Shown here piece after piece: positions 11,430 to 23,988 of a stretch of DNA of 64,000 nt. A model generated the notes under the pieces. It worked only from the letters and a program-made list of their open reading frames with translations, did no database searches and was not told where the DNA came from. The stretch is from Micromussa lordhowensis (Eukaryota > Cnidaria > Anthozoa > Scleractinia > Lobophylliidae). Position numbers and translations under genes: made by a program. Each line of letters opens with the position of its first letter. Positions within the stretch are counted from its first letter, which is position 1. The stretch spans positions 6,262,524 to 6,326,523 of the forward strand of contig OZ026598.1 of the NCBI GenBank assembly GCA_964020085.1. Reading direction: 5' to 3'.

Positions 11430-11979
11430 TTAATTATTGCATCGCCATATTTACCAAGAGATTCAGAAATAGTTCCTAAGTTGAAGTAATCCGCTGATTC
11501 TTGTTCGCTTCCACAATCGTCCATTCTGATTCTGATCGAAGATGCTCTTTTATAATACTCTGCAGCCTCGGAATTCAGTTTCACCAAGGTGACATGTATA
11601 CAAATCTCCAAGCTGTCTGTACAATACCATTTCTCTCGCTCTGCCACCAGTTTCTATGGTGATCGCAAGTGCTTTCTCGTAATATTCTTTCAGTAGCCTT
11701 GGCATATTCACCGAGAGATTGAAACACATTTCCTAGATTTCCATTCATATCGCTTGACCTTTTCTGTCACCAAGTTGCATGCTGATAGCAAGTGCTCTCT
11801 CGAAATATTCTTTAGCCTCGACATCTTTATGTAGTGAATGAAACACAGTTCCTAAAACTTCACAAGTGATCGCTTCTCCTCTTCCGTTACCAGTTGTTTG
11901 CATTACAGGGATTGCTCTCTCATAAAGTTCTTTTGCCTCAGCATACATGCTTTGACTCTCTGTGCCAGTGCTATGTTAA

Positions 11980-12876
11980 GGTTACTATGCACCTTCAGAC
12001 CGATCATTTTTTCGAAATTTTGATTTTTAGGTTAATGTATAGGTCTACGCATGAACTTTCATCCAAAAAAAAATTCTCAAAAATATTAAATGATGGCGGA
12101 GAAAATACGGTTTTTCGTTTTACCGGAAGTAAAACTTTCGTGTCTGATGGACAGGCTGTAGGAAATCTGTTGACGTATATGCAGTCAACCGTGACACTAA
12201 ACTAAGGGTTGATTGAAGATTACGCGGGAAAATTTCACCAGGAAGCCAACGGAAGTAAACTTTCCAAGCGCTGATTGGCTCAGTTATCTGAGAACCCATT
12301 TGACTGTGTTTGTGGGCGGAGTTTGTTTGCGAAGCAGGAAAATTTTTCAGCGCTGTTTTCTCGAAACAATTTTTTCACCAAAAGGGGACACTTTAAAGAG
12401 CTACAAGTTAAAGGGAATTTGTTCGATTGCTCTCAAATTTTGACAGTAGCTAGTTTTACATATAAACAACAAAAACGTGTCTCCGAATTTTTTATTTCAA
12501 TCGAGAGCGATTTTTGTACGATCAATCCACATTTTCTTTATCCTATTTCAAAAATGTTCTGTAACTTTTCACTAAAATTGAATATGGCAAATCGGAGACA
12601 CATTTTTTTAGCGCTTTGGCCCCGGAAGCGGAGGAACACATTAAATAAGCGAAAAACAAAATTCGCTTTGACAGGGAGCGCTCAAAAGGTGATTTGGGCG
12701 CTCGCATTTAGGAGTCGTGAAAAATTCGACAATTCATTTTTTTTCAAAATGTTTGGTATAGTCTGATAGCCAGTCCTATAAGCTTTAATTTGATATAGGG
12801 GTTTAGATATCTACAGTTTAAACTGGACGCGCTACATCGCTTGCACGCGAGACACCCCTGAAGGTGCATAGTAACC
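11980..12876. mobile_element. TTAA-flanked TIR transposon (897 bp, non-autonomous)
   Basis: TTAA is duplicated at 11976-11979 and 12877-12880. The TIRs are GGTTACTATGCACCTTCAG at the left and its inverse at the right. TTAA targets are known for piggyBac and Kolobok transposons. The ends do not start with the CCC typical of piggyBac, so Kolobok-like is the better guess. The inside has no transposase-like protein. It splits the TPR region of the pseudogene between ...GDTVREGIL and the next TPR unit. Confidence 0.85.
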
Positions 12877-13970
12877 TTAAGTATACCTTCTCGGACTGTA
12901 TCACCGTATTCACGATGAATGGCGAGAAGTTTCCTGCCGCACGCTATTGCATTTTTGTGATCGCTAACACGGCGGTACGCGTCAAACATGGTACCATAGA
13001 TCGCTTTGTAAATGAATTGGCGTACTGTAATTGCTTTTCTATACTCAGTGCTTTGTCATGTAGCAAAGTCAAGCTTTCCGTGCATATTTTGATGGCTTTT
13101 GAAGCACGACCGGTATTGAGGAGGAAATTAGCCACAACTAAGCCAATAAAGATGGCTTGTAGAATTTCTTCTTCGTACCTCAGGTTTTTCACTGTTCACA
13201 TTACAAGGTAAAAAAAAACCGGATATCCGGCCGTAAATCTAAAAGTTAGGCTTTGATATGGAAGTTAGAAAGTGAAATTTTCTATTTTGTTTTTCCACTT
13301 TCCTCAAAAAAAGTTTCGGAACTATTTATATTTTTCATTGTGTGTCACCATAGTTAGTAGCTATGGTGTCACATTTCGGTTTATTGTGTCGAGATATAGT
13401 GTCCTTCGCAGCCGTTATTTGGGTCGTCACGCAGTCGTCGGCTGCGGAGGAGACTAGTCGAGATAAGCAAACACAATGAATTGTCCATGCGTTTTGTGAA
13501 AGTATTGTCACGAGGTATAATTTACTGCTCAGCGACTCACTGTGCCGAGTATTTTCTGGTCTCGGCTAATTTGAAAATTAACTTCAACAAAGTGCTTTCT
13601 CACTAAAGGAGAAAAGAAATGGAAAATTTTATCTGGGTTAGATGACGAGGAAGAAATGAGAATCAAAATTTGTCATTGTCGCACATGGATATGAAGCATA
13701 TTCAGGTAGAAGACATACACCTCTTGCTGACCTAGTTCGCGGTCAGTTACGTTACTGACCGAGTTTTTCCCCTCTCGATTTATGGCTCAAGCGCCAAGCG
13801 CAGTATTTTAGGACTCGTATCCCGCTGAGAAAACCATTGGCTTAGCCATCATGGTATATGAGCCATTATACCATGATCTACAAAAATGGCGAGCGTATGC
13901 ATGATTTTTTGGGCCTTTTTATTTTAATTGTAGTCTAGTTTTCTATATTTTGAGGGCGTTTTTAATAAAA

Positions 13971-14007
<37 letters not shown>

Positions 14008-14008
14008 T

Positions 14009-14041
<33 letters not shown>

Positions 14042-14047
14042 ATATAT

Positions 14048-14082
<35 letters not shown>
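13971..14082. mobile_element. Hairpin MITE
   Basis: The arm caattattccactcgcgctt is repeated inverted as a near match (gcgcgctcatggaataattg). The arms continue through ttggatatgagatgattata and its inverse, with loop ggcgctacgcgcc. The whole is about 112 bp and almost fully palindromic. It lies between the TPR-CHAT pseudogene and ZMYND12. Confidence 0.85.
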
Positions 14083-14221
14083 TTAATTAGTATTACGACT
14101 GACAAAGGCTCTCACGGCTTGGGAATTTGACTCGGAATATAAATTTGGCTCAGGTTCACACAAATATATTCACCCTCGTGTTTGCATTAATTAAAAGAAC
14201 CAGGATCAGCCAATGAAAGCT

Positions 14222-14482
14222 GATGTTGGAAACACTACCAAACAGTTGCCCCCGAAAAAGAGAGTCCCAGGTCGGCAGGGGACTGTTTGGTATCCGTGTA
14301 CTAATTCTTCACTTCAAATTTCAATTTTCCAAATCCATCAAATCTTCAGCATTTCATATTTTCCTCAATTTAACCTATCATTTGAGAAAAAAATATCTCT
14401 TTCCCCAAAATGCCCAAAAATCACCCAAAAATATACGCAAAACCGCCAAACAGTGGTTAATGAGATAAGCAGAGGGATTTAG
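14222..14482 (+). repeat. Dispersed 260-bp repeat, copy 2
   Basis: Near-identical to 2875-3134 in the same orientation; see that entry. The copies differ by scattered substitutions and one-base indels (for example one extra A in the A-run before atatctctttccc), which shift every reading frame in it. Confidence 0.85.
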
Positions 14483-15188
14483 TGTCGCTTGAAACGTGAC
14501 CGAGATATTGGCAGAAAGGCCGTGTTAAGCGACCTCAAAACAGCCTTCACGTGTACCAGTTGACGTTGTGACCAGTTGACGTGACGTGGTCTGCGATAGC
14601 AGACGCATGGCAGCTACTCGTGATCGCTTTAAAATGTTCAGTTTTTCTGTCACGCAATCTACGTTTTGTTTTTCCAATGTAGGAATCCTAGCAGTCCTAA
14701 CAACTAGCCTTATACACAGCTTTTGACATTTGGGAACGGTTGATTCTGTCTTTGTAGGGGAAAAAAGACTTTAACAGAAAGAGAAAACAAACAGCGGTTA
14801 CAAACATAACAGTAAGGTTTCGCATGGTATATTTAACTTGACGTTTCGTATGCTACAAACGTTTTGGAAAATAACCCTAAGGTTAATGCAGTCATAAAAT
14901 TTATCAATTTTCTTAAAATGAACGTGAAATTACATTTTAGGCGCAAATATAAGCGAGTATTGAAATATTTGTAATCATACAGTCTGTCATTCTATTCCAC
15001 TGATCCAGTCCAACGGAGATATCCTAACTTTTTTAAAGAGTTGAGCCCACAGACACTTATGACAGAGTCATAATGTTGCTTAGCAACCGGGTAAACTTTC
15101 GCACCTTGAAACAATATGGCGGTCAGTGGAAGGTGACTTCTTCGGTTTTGAAACTTTACAAACCTCAGTGTCGTCGGTATTTAATGAA

Positions 15189-18100
15189 ATGAATACTATA
15201 AATCCTTTGGCTAACCCTAAGGGTGTCAAACTTTTATGTGAGCTGTGTCAGAAGCCAGCTTTTAATCAGTGTCCAGATTGCAGAGTAACGTATTATTGGT
15301 AAGTTTTGCTTTGCTTAAAATCGTACCCGTTTAATAGCTGTTTACGTCTCAGATTCTTTTAAGTAGATAATTTTTAACTTAGTGTGAATCAGACGGAAAT
15401 ATGAGCTGTTCTGTTCCGTTTTTATTAATGTAATTCTACCGGCTGACTTTTTATTTGAACCATGTCATCAAGTTCAACCTGTTGAAGTCAAATAACTTGA
15501 AATAATAAGCTTAATTAAGCTTAACTTACAGTAAGAGATTCAAGTTGTATACATGCTCTTCCGGAGAGCTTATTCCGTTAACAAAAGTTGTTGTTTAAAG
15601 ATTCTGCACATCACGATTATAGGTTGAATTTTTCAAAGCCAGTTTAATTTTAGCGTTCCTCGGAAGTTGTATTTTATTTATGTAAGCTTAATTAATGTTA
15701 TGGAGCTTAAATACAGATTTGGTTTAAGAAGATATAACGACAAAAATTCCCTGTTACTCCGAGTTTCGTGCTCACGCACTCATCAGACAGTATTTAATGG
15801 AGAATAAACCTATCAAGTTATATATATACACGCGTCTATTGTTTATGTGGTTTATAAAAGTTTCAACCCAATGCTACCTGTTACCCATCTCGTCTATGAG
15901 TATCTTTTTTGTAATATTTTTACCGTTGGTGTGATGTCTAACGACTTTACCGACGCATTCAAATGTAGATGCAGATGTAGAAGAGCCAAGTAAGGCCTTA
16001 TTTTAACCCAATAGTAAAGTTAAAATCGTAACTACTCGCTGGCGTGAAATGATAAAATAGCTTTACCTCATTTTAGTGCATCAGAGCATCAGAAGGCTGA
16101 CTGGCTGGGCATTCATCAGAAGATTTGCCAGTTACTGATTCCATTACGGACTCCCATCCCATTTCTTGGGTCCGAGGAAGAAAGGCAACACAGAAAACAG
16201 CAACAAATAGTCAGACAGGTATTTATAAAGCATGATATTATTTAAGAAATAGAAAACATGTTTGTATTTCTCTCGAGTTATATACTGTAGGCAGGAATGG
16301 AAGTTTGGGAGAATGAGAAATGCTGTGGGAACACAAGCCAACAGGTGAGTGTTTTACAGCTTTTTCAAGTTCTCGCAAACTTTGTGAGCATTCCTATAAC
16401 TCAATATCAACATGCAGAACATGTTTTTTTATGTTTTGTTATTCAGTGTGACAAAATAAACTTGTTTACTTTGATCATAAACATGTAAATGATCTTTGCT
16501 CATGACATACTCTGTGTTTCTATCAAGTTTTAGTATAAATCTACTAGGCGTTTTATCATGAATGCCATTCTCTGATTGGCTAAACACTAGTCACTATTTA
16601 TTCTGTTGTAGATAGTGATTAGCGTAGCAGACTGCTATGCATGTTATAGTTCACCACTAAATTTTCTCCGATTCTTATTGGTTTAAACTGATCATGTGAC
16701 GCGATAATGTTCATCTAGGGAGAGACACTATCAGCCCATAGTGCCCGTCCGAGGAAAATGCCTGGATGAATAGTACTCATCAGTGAACAAGCGGGTTTAT
16801 AGAAAATGAACAATTGAAATTGTATCAAGTTGGTTTTTGTCTGTTTTGTTTTTCAAATGGCTTTCCCAGCTTTCACCTAAAAATGTTGAAAATAATTCAA
16901 TATGATTTTTGAACTGACGTGGAAGAAAAATTGTTGCCAGTGAACAATAAAGACAATAGTGTTTATGTTTCGGAATTATCGGCTGATTGTTGCCCCTTGG
17001 TTTAGATCGGATTGGAAATAAACTAGCATATTTGCCTTTGAACCCTCGCTTCTGGGGCAAATATCTATTTTAAGAACATCAAATTTCCACGGGCAACTAC
17101 ATGTATCAGCTGATAGTTCCTCGACAGAAACACTTTATTGTTTAATTTAAAAAAAAATCTTGAGCTCATAATCTAATTGTAAAATAAAAACACGATTTTA
17201 AACCAGTCAACATGCAAATCCCAAAGGAATTTAGTAAATTCCTTTTGGATTTGCAAATGCAGAAAAAATCTTAATGAAACATACAATCTTGCTGGTATTT
17301 GATATTTCTGTTCTTTCTCCCAAAACAACAGAAACAAATGATTGAATTATGTCGCACAGAAGGTCAGAAGTTACTATTTGAAGGTCAATATGACAGAGTG
17401 GTACCAGCTGCCTTGGAATCTTTAAAGTTCTCCATTGAAGTTTATGGTTTGAGTAGTATAGAACTTGTGCCATCATACCTCATTCTTGGCGAAGCCAGTA
17501 TAGGTTGGTATTTTGTAGTTTATGTAACACACCTCAAGTTTTTTGTATAATTATACACAATGTATCTACATGTAGAGTGCATGATCTATAGGCAGATTAA
17601 CTCTTGAAAATCATTTTAAATAACAGGGAAAAAAACCCTCTGTGCTCCAAGTTTGAAGGAGTAGGTCACTCCAAAAAGCTTAATATATACTTTTTTTGGC
17701 TCCACCTATGGCAAGTAAACATTGGGTTTTCCACTCACTGAATTAACAGTCTCTAAATTGCCTGCTGTCCTGAAAATATCATCTCAAAAGAGGTCCAAAC
17801 TTTGACTTTAAACACCGCTATTTCGAAATTGTACTTGGCAGCCAGGCTGTATTTATATGACATCATTCTGTCTGACTCAAAATTGGCAGAAAGCAGAAAA
17901 ACCTGCAACTGACTTGGCATGCCTCACAAGGTCAGCAAATTTATTTTTTCCAAACAATCATCCACTTCACTATCTTCACTGCTATCATTTTTGAGGTTTG
18001 GAGCGTGTTTGGCTCAAAATAATACCACTCAAGAGAAGGTACATGTGTAACCAAAAGTGGTAGTTGACAGGGTTGTCTGAAGCCATGGACAAAATCCCTT

Positions 18101-21100
18101 GGGCGTAATGATGTCACGAAAACGCAGCCTGGCTGCTAAGTACTGTTCAAAATGGTGGCTACAATGTTGAATTTTGAGCTTCTTTGGAGATGAATTTCAT
18201 AAGAAAAACCTGCAGAGACCCTTTAGAGGCTGAAACTTTGGTGAGTTGCTTCACTTGATGCAAGATTTTTATTTGCATTGACAAAAAATATGTTTTTTTA
18301 AGTGACCTTGTCCTTTAAAGATTGTTCAGTTACCTAGTCAGACAGTTGGTCTGTGGGTTTGTTGTCTGTCAGTCAGACAGTCAGTTCTGTAGTTGTCCAG
18401 TCAGACAGTCAGTTAGTTGGCCAGTCAGACTGTCAGTTAGTTGATCTGTCAATCAGACAGTCAGTTTTTGGCTTATGATTTGTTAAGCTGAAGGCTTTGT
18501 TTTTATCTCTCCAGGCCTTGGTCGTTTATCCCAAGCCGAGGAGTACTTAGCGCAGGCCCAGTGGACAGTGCTTAAAACTCCAGAGTGTCCAGACAGCATA
18601 AAATCAAAGCTCTTTAGAAACTTGGGATTGCTGTATGCTGCACAGGGAAACTATCCAGATGCTCTGTCACAACTGGCTGATGATGTAAGGACCTGATATT
18701 ACTCATCACAACAGCTATATGTAGCTTTTCTTAAAGGAAACTTGAATCAACTTTCAGCCTGTGAGCATTTTGAGAGGATCGCAGTACATGTAGATCCTGG
18801 GTACTTACCATTTACATGGGAAAACTGGAAATTCCAGTTGGAAAATCAAATGGTTTCCCAAATGGTTCCATTTGGGAAGCTTCAGAAAATATGGGCTGTG
18901 ATTTGAAGTGATGCTATCTTACTGCTCTTTTAAGTCTCTCTAGCTGATTTGGATAATTATACTTTATAGTGATTCCCTCTCCTGCAACGTTTCATTTATT
19001 TATGCCTGAAATTTCCAACCAGATGGTTTTTGTTAATGGTAAGCACCCCCTTACTTTTATTCTTCAATATTTAATAATCAATAAAATATTTTATTCATGT
19101 TCTCAATGCCAGGTCATATCAGATACATGTAGCAAAACCTGTATGATGCTATTATTCTTCATCCATAACATGCATTTTATAGTTGTAGACAGTAATCGGT
19201 AATCGTACTTCTCTCTGTACGTGTATGCATTGGGGGCCCATGATACTAGATAAGCTCAGCTACATGTAGTAATGAAGAAATCTTGTTACTTGAGTTCTAC
19301 AGTATGATGATCTTAACGATGATGATATTGATGACGATGACGATGATGATGAAAGTTTACCATTGATTTAGATATACCATTCATCAAGAGTACATGGCAC
19401 GGATGACATCAGAACATCAGGTGGATATTTTCACATGGCTAATGTGTTCTTCCGACAGAACAAGTTGGATATTGCCTTCTCTCTGTACAATCAGGTTCTG
19501 TTCCATTTACATTAGCATTTCATGGACAGTTTTTATTTTTGTGTAGCATCTACTGTAGTTGTAGCATTTTTGAACTCCTATTTAAAAAGGCCAGGCATGC
19601 TTGTCATCTCACTTAGGCGTAGAAATCAAAGTTTGTGGTCTCACTTACATGTAGGGTGCTCATGACAAAATGCCACTGTTTTTTGCTGTCAAAGTATCTT
19701 TATCAATTATGGGTGCAGTCGAAAAAATAATAAAAGAACCCTGTAATTCTTATTTTCAATTTTAGGCTCAAATTCCACCGGTCATTTGAGTCCAATCCAC
19801 TAGCATGGGCTCCCTTCCTGAACAGCGGCTGGTAATGGAGCTTGTTTCCTTTTAAGTGGCATCTTTTAAGGATCAGATAATGCTCAAGCCACGCCCAGGG
19901 TCGTCCCCTCTAGGGTTTCATTCCAATTTTCTTATGAGCATCCCCATTCTTCACTAGGGAGGGTCCCTGGGGATGCATTCTCATGGTTGTCTTTTACATC
20001 CGTGTTTCTACCATTAGGTGACAGACATCTGGTACGAACACCTTGGGAGATTAGTGGGACAGCGGACAAAGACTCCTGCAGAGCCTTCTGGGATAGGACC
20101 AGCTTTTAACTCTGGTGTACCAACAGACTTTGACATTTTAGGTATGAAAATGGACAGATATAGCAAGCTTATAATTACCATTTAGCCAAACTTGCAGAAA
20201 TTTTGGTTGAAAGTCAAATGGAACAGTGATTTTTTCAGGAAATCCAGAGGCGGTCCTCTTTCTTTGTTTGGGAGGGAACATTGGGTTAAGTTTTCCAGTT
20301 TTTAGTCTCTCCTCAGCAAAAAATACAATTTATGGAAAGTGAATTGTAAATGGTAAGCTCCATCTCATTCGGTTGGTTTGCTGATTTTGTAAAAACCCGT
20401 ATAATTATTCAACGGTCAAACACGTGGATCTCAAACGTTTTATTCTGACAAATGATAAGAATCCATGCTAACAAAGTCGGGAAAGAGAATTAACTGACTC
20501 CACCTCACGTTTGAGCTTTTTCTCAGAATGCGTAATTCTTTTTCAGATGAAGCTCAAGAAGCAGAAGCTATCCAGGTAATAAATGCCATATTAGACCTCC
20601 GGGAGCAACAATCAGTCCAGACACCGGCAGTCATGTGTAAAATCTATTTCACCACAGCCATGTTACAGTTTATATTGGGCGATATGCCAAAAGTAAGTTC
20701 TTGTTCATGATGGCAAACTTTACCCTTCTGTGTATTCTGTAGTAATAGAATTCTGTAGGTAAAGGTAAAGTCTGCATACGAGCCAAGTGGCCCATCAGGC
20801 TAGTCCACATCCAGGTTTTAGTAGGGCAGAACAACTAGGAGTATTTGTACACCCCCTGGATGTCCATCGCAGAGTTAACCGCTAGCTTTAAGTTCACTGA
20901 TACTCAATATTATAAACCAGGCTCCAGTTGTTCGAAGGCTGGATAACGCTATCCACCAGATAAATCTCTATCCAGTGGATAAGTGTTGACAAAATAAACC
21001 ACGTTATCCGCTGGATAGTGATTTATCCGGTTGATAGCGTTATCCGCCTTTCCAACAACCCGGGCCTGGTTGGAGAGAGGCACTGTGAGAGTAAAGTAGT

Positions 21101-22946
21101 GGCTTATTGTTTTGCAAAATACGCGCAAATGCGTGTTTCAATAACAAAGGTTTCTTTCTCTAATTTAAATACACGCATACGCATACTGGTTAGCAGATAC
21201 CTTGTTTTGACAAGTGTCAAGATGTACGTTTTAGGGAGGGTGCCTACTATTGTTAGTGCGCACACGTTCTGCGCATCACGTGCGCGGTAGGGTCGTCATT
21301 GACGTAATCAACTACGCTATCAAGTACAGGACTAAAATGAAAGCAAAATTTTCAGGACTATTGTGACCAAATCAAGTTTAATGAACCTGTACTAAAACCA
21401 GGAATACCAGAAAAGTAGCGTATCGCTAACCGCCAACTGTAAACGGCTTCCAGCTGAAAAACTAGCTGTTATCTGTCGAAAATTACACTGAAATCCGAAT
21501 GTAAACATGTACCTGCAGATGGTGTAGTGCGCGCGCAAAACAAGTGCGAGAGACGCAGATGTTTTACTGGGGAGGTGACCAATCTCGTTCCCAGAGTCTT
21601 CGTTCCCCTTGGCCAGCGGTCAGAAAACGAGAGCTCTGGGAGCAACCATTTTGAATAACAAAAGAAATAACAGAATTCTGGGTCATGTAGCAGCTGTCGT
21701 AAGATCCTAAGCTAATTGGTTCGCTACCCAAACCCCCAAACAATGCTAAAACAATAGTGACAATTGAAATCTATTGTTTTAAGAATCCAATGAGAAGAGA
21801 CCTTACGAAGAGCTGCTACACTACTGGAATTCTGGCCATCCAGTTTCACTGTGCAGGCTGCATTTATGGCGCATGCCTGAAATGGTTGCTCCCAGAGCTC
21901 TCGTTTTCCGATCGCGGGTCAAGGGGAACGAAGACTCGGAAAGATATTGGGGAGGTGACAAGAACAAATGTAATGGGCACCGTAAAAATTTTCAAAAAAG
22001 GATGAATAACTTTAAGAAACGCGTGGTTACCCCCACATTTTATGTTATGAAATGGAAGTGCCAAGCTTGTTCAACACGTGATTAGTTTCTGGTTGTGAGG
22101 AAAAGCTATTTAGACTGTATTTTAGCTGAACCAGAGGAAAAAATTTTACCAAGTAATTTTAAGATCTTTTTTATGTCTTTATAAATGCGCTTTATAAATG
22201 GCAAATTCTAAGGAAATTTGTGAAGAAATATCCTTTCCTTCTTTTTTCAGAAAAATGCTGATGTCAGCATTTTTGTTGAGATTCAAGGCTAATTATCTCC
22301 AAAAAATGCGTTGCTACCCCCATTTTTCTTTGTGGATTCCAGTAGCCCTTGCAAAGATCTATTTTTTCCGCATGGTCCTAATCTAGCGCAAGAACCTTTG
22401 TATGTAGTGGGCTCCGTCCTTAACCCGTTCACTACCAAGGGGTCTCCCTTTGAAGAGTAAAATCGTATGGCGTTAGACAGAGTAAAATCTATAAGTGGGT
22501 CTTGGCAGTGAAAGGGTTAAACCAAGACTTGGTATAAGCTGGGTATGGCGCCATGTTGCGCTGGCGTCGTTTTCGTTTTTGGGCGAAGGCGCCCGCGATA
22601 CATGCCCCTAGCCATGTTGACCGTGAAAATAGAGTTGCACGGTTTTCTATTTTTATGCTTGCACGTGGTTCTCTTCCTATAGTTGTCATGTGATGCTCCA
22701 CTTTGCAGCCTTTTGGGTTGCCGGATCTCCACTGTCAATGTTAAATGTAACTCTTTCTTGTTTTAATTTTCTTTGTTGCGTTATTTCAATGTATATCTAT
22801 TTCTCTGACGATTCTATAATTTTTTTTTGTAGGCAAAGGATTTTGGAGTCAAAGCTCGCACAGCTTGTGAGAATACCGTCTCGTCTGACGAAGAAACCAC
22901 GAGAAATGTTGTTGAATTCCTGAAAGCCGTTGAACGGTCGATGTAG
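15189..22946 (+). CDS. ZMYND12: ZMYND12, zinc finger MYND domain-containing protein 12 (complete, 8 exons)
   Basis: Exons are 15189-15298, 16077-16218, 17332-17503, 18515-18684, 19372-19494, 20018-20141, 20547-20692 and 22833-22946. All phases match, giving 366 codons plus stop. From memory the human protein is about the same length. The start ATG gives MNTINPLANPKGVKLLCELC, which begins like the family. A MYND zinc finger follows (CELCQ, CPDC, YYC, then H and C in IHQKIC). After it come TPR-like helices (LGEASIGLGRLSQAEEYLAQ, LFRNLGLLYAAQGNYPDAL, GGYFHMANVFFRQNKLDIAF, DEAQEAEAIQVINAIL). ZMYND12 of other animals is a ciliary/flagellar axoneme protein that binds TTC29. The C-terminus (FLKAVERSM) is intact. 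A polyadenylation signal aataaa stands at 23260. Introns hold TIR elements, a minisatellite and other repeats. Confidence 0.95.
17647..18318. mobile_element. Degenerate TIR element in ZMYND12 intron 3
   Basis: The ends (ttgaaggagtaggtcact and agtgaccttgtcctttaaa) pair imperfectly. Further in, tacttggcagccaggctg pairs with cagcctggctgctaagta. The element is about 670 bp, old, and has no coding capacity. Confidence 0.6.
18331..18466 (+). repeat. Minisatellite of 'cagtcagacagtcagttagttg' type
   Basis: Six or more imperfect units built from gtcagacagtcagtt are interspersed with ctgt/ttgg spacers. It lies in ZMYND12 intron 3, directly upstream of exon 4. Confidence 0.85.
20757..20885 (+). repeat. 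Fragment of a dispersed repeat (SINE/LINE 3'-end-like)
   Basis: The text ggtaaagtctgcatacgagc...gtggcccatcaggc...actaggagtatttgtac...cctggatgtccatcgcag has the look of a common cnidarian dispersed repeat. This is recalled, not searched. It has no coding frame and lies in the last ZMYND12 intron. Confidence 0.45.
20920..21066. mobile_element. MITE 'ggataacgctatcc' family, copy 1
   Basis: The block is almost palindromic: ttcgaaggctggataacgct at the left is matched by agcgttatccgcctttccaa at the right. A second copy of the same length and order is at 50480-50619. It is non-coding and lies in the last ZMYND12 intron. Confidence 0.85.
21580..21949. mobile_element. MULE-like MITE with 9-bp target duplication (copy A)
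   Basis: GGAGGTGAC stands at 21571-21579 and again at 21951-21959. Between them, TIRs of about 80 bp start CAATCTCGTTCCCAGAG and share cgttttctgaccgctggcc-like text in inverse. A 9-bp duplication is typical of Mutator-like elements. The TIR start is the same as in the element at 25925-26254. Confidence 0.8.
22424..22516. mobile_element. piggyBac-like MITE (93 bp)
   Basis: TTAA flanks both ends (22420-22423 and 22517-22520). The TIRs are CCCGTTCACTACCAAG and the inverse of CTTGGCAGTGAAAGGG. TTAA plus ends starting with CCC is the piggyBac signature. It has no coding capacity and lies in the last ZMYND12 intron. Confidence 0.8.
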
Positions 22947-23988
22947 GAAAAAGAAAAACAGCGCAAAGACGCATTCTAACAAGTACCAAAACTCTAGAAA
23001 AAGAAATCATTGCCAAGCATATATCAACCTCTAGTTTTTTGGGTTGAACAAGGACTTTAGTAGTTTTTAGACGATTTGAGCCCCAAGGAAATGTCCTTAT
23101 TGTTTCAACCAGTGTTACAGGAAAACCTTACGAAGTGCATTCACTCTGTTCACGTAAGCTGTTGTGTTCGCATGCACGTTTTGATTGTGAAACTGATGTA
23201 CAGTGTACATAGAATGTATTTGTTACTCCTTTTTTACACCAGAAGTCCAAGAATGTGACAATAAATGTATGTTCCTTGTATTTGCCATTTTCAGAACTGA
23301 TTAGAAAGAAAATGTCTTACCCAAATTGTAGAACTTTTAATAGATGCGTTCTTGGTGTCAGTATTCTAAAAAAACAGTTTTATCATAGAAAAAGAGCTTA
23401 CTCAGATGAATTCATATGTGTAATACAACCACTAATGATCACCCAAGTTAAGACAGGGGGAAGCTAATAGGGAGTATAAGAAAACCACGACGGCAACGGC
23501 AACGGGAACGTCACCAAACAAAAGGCTTAATGAGCAGAACAATGGCTGTGCACGTGCGTTATAATTCTTGGTACATTTCTTTACCGTCCTCTGCAAAACA
23601 ACAACGTGAAATGACCAAATTCTGCGTTGTCTGAAGAACGTGAACCACGACGGGTAATTTTTTAAATTTCTATTTCAAATTTATCGCCATGTCCCAGATT
23701 CAGTTTCGTCATAGTTTTGACAGTGATAAACAAAACAAATGACTCAAGAGTATCGCGAGATTCGTAGGTAAAATATAAATTCATTTTTTAATCGACGTTG
23801 TCCTCGACGTTGCCGTAGTAGCTTCTTAAACTCCCTAATAATATTTCAGCTGACAATACTTGCTGTCAATGTAAGTCCCTTTAAAGACGTTTATGTACGG
23901 TGGTAAAAAAATGGTTGCTTTTAAACCCGTGGCTACGCGAAGCGTAGAAACGTGTTTGTTGCGGGGACTCTGATGTGCAAATTTGTTA

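Larger units (their letters stand above)
9354..13206 (-). pseudogene. Decayed TPR-repeat / CHAT-peptidase protein (TTC28-like family of corals)
   Basis: Read on the minus strand, the order is: a TPR region (13206-10750, e.g. YAEAKELYERAIPVMQ, AKEYFERALAISMQLGDR, YHEKALAIVCEIGDR), a linker, then a CHAT domain (about 10400-9357) ending in GAFAFGK and a stop. CHAT domains are caspase-like cysteine peptidases. The expected dyad is visible: His in HIAAHG and Cys in ILSCCYSG. Breaks are numerous: frameshifts near 13020, 11955, 11750, 11690 and 9960, an in-frame TAG at 10246-10248, and transposon insertions at 11136-11429 and 11980-12876. The first block probably begins at a splice acceptor (AACAG at about 13207), so an upstream exon may exist. 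Members of this family in cnidarians are many and of unknown function. This copy cannot give a full protein as read, although the last 200 codons alone keep the peptidase core open. Confidence 0.85.

Noticed and set aside
12275..12766. 163-codon frame on the plus strand as a possible transposase
   Set aside because: It lies within the TTAA element, but the composition (F, K, N, R rich) and lack of any catalytic motif do not support a transposase.
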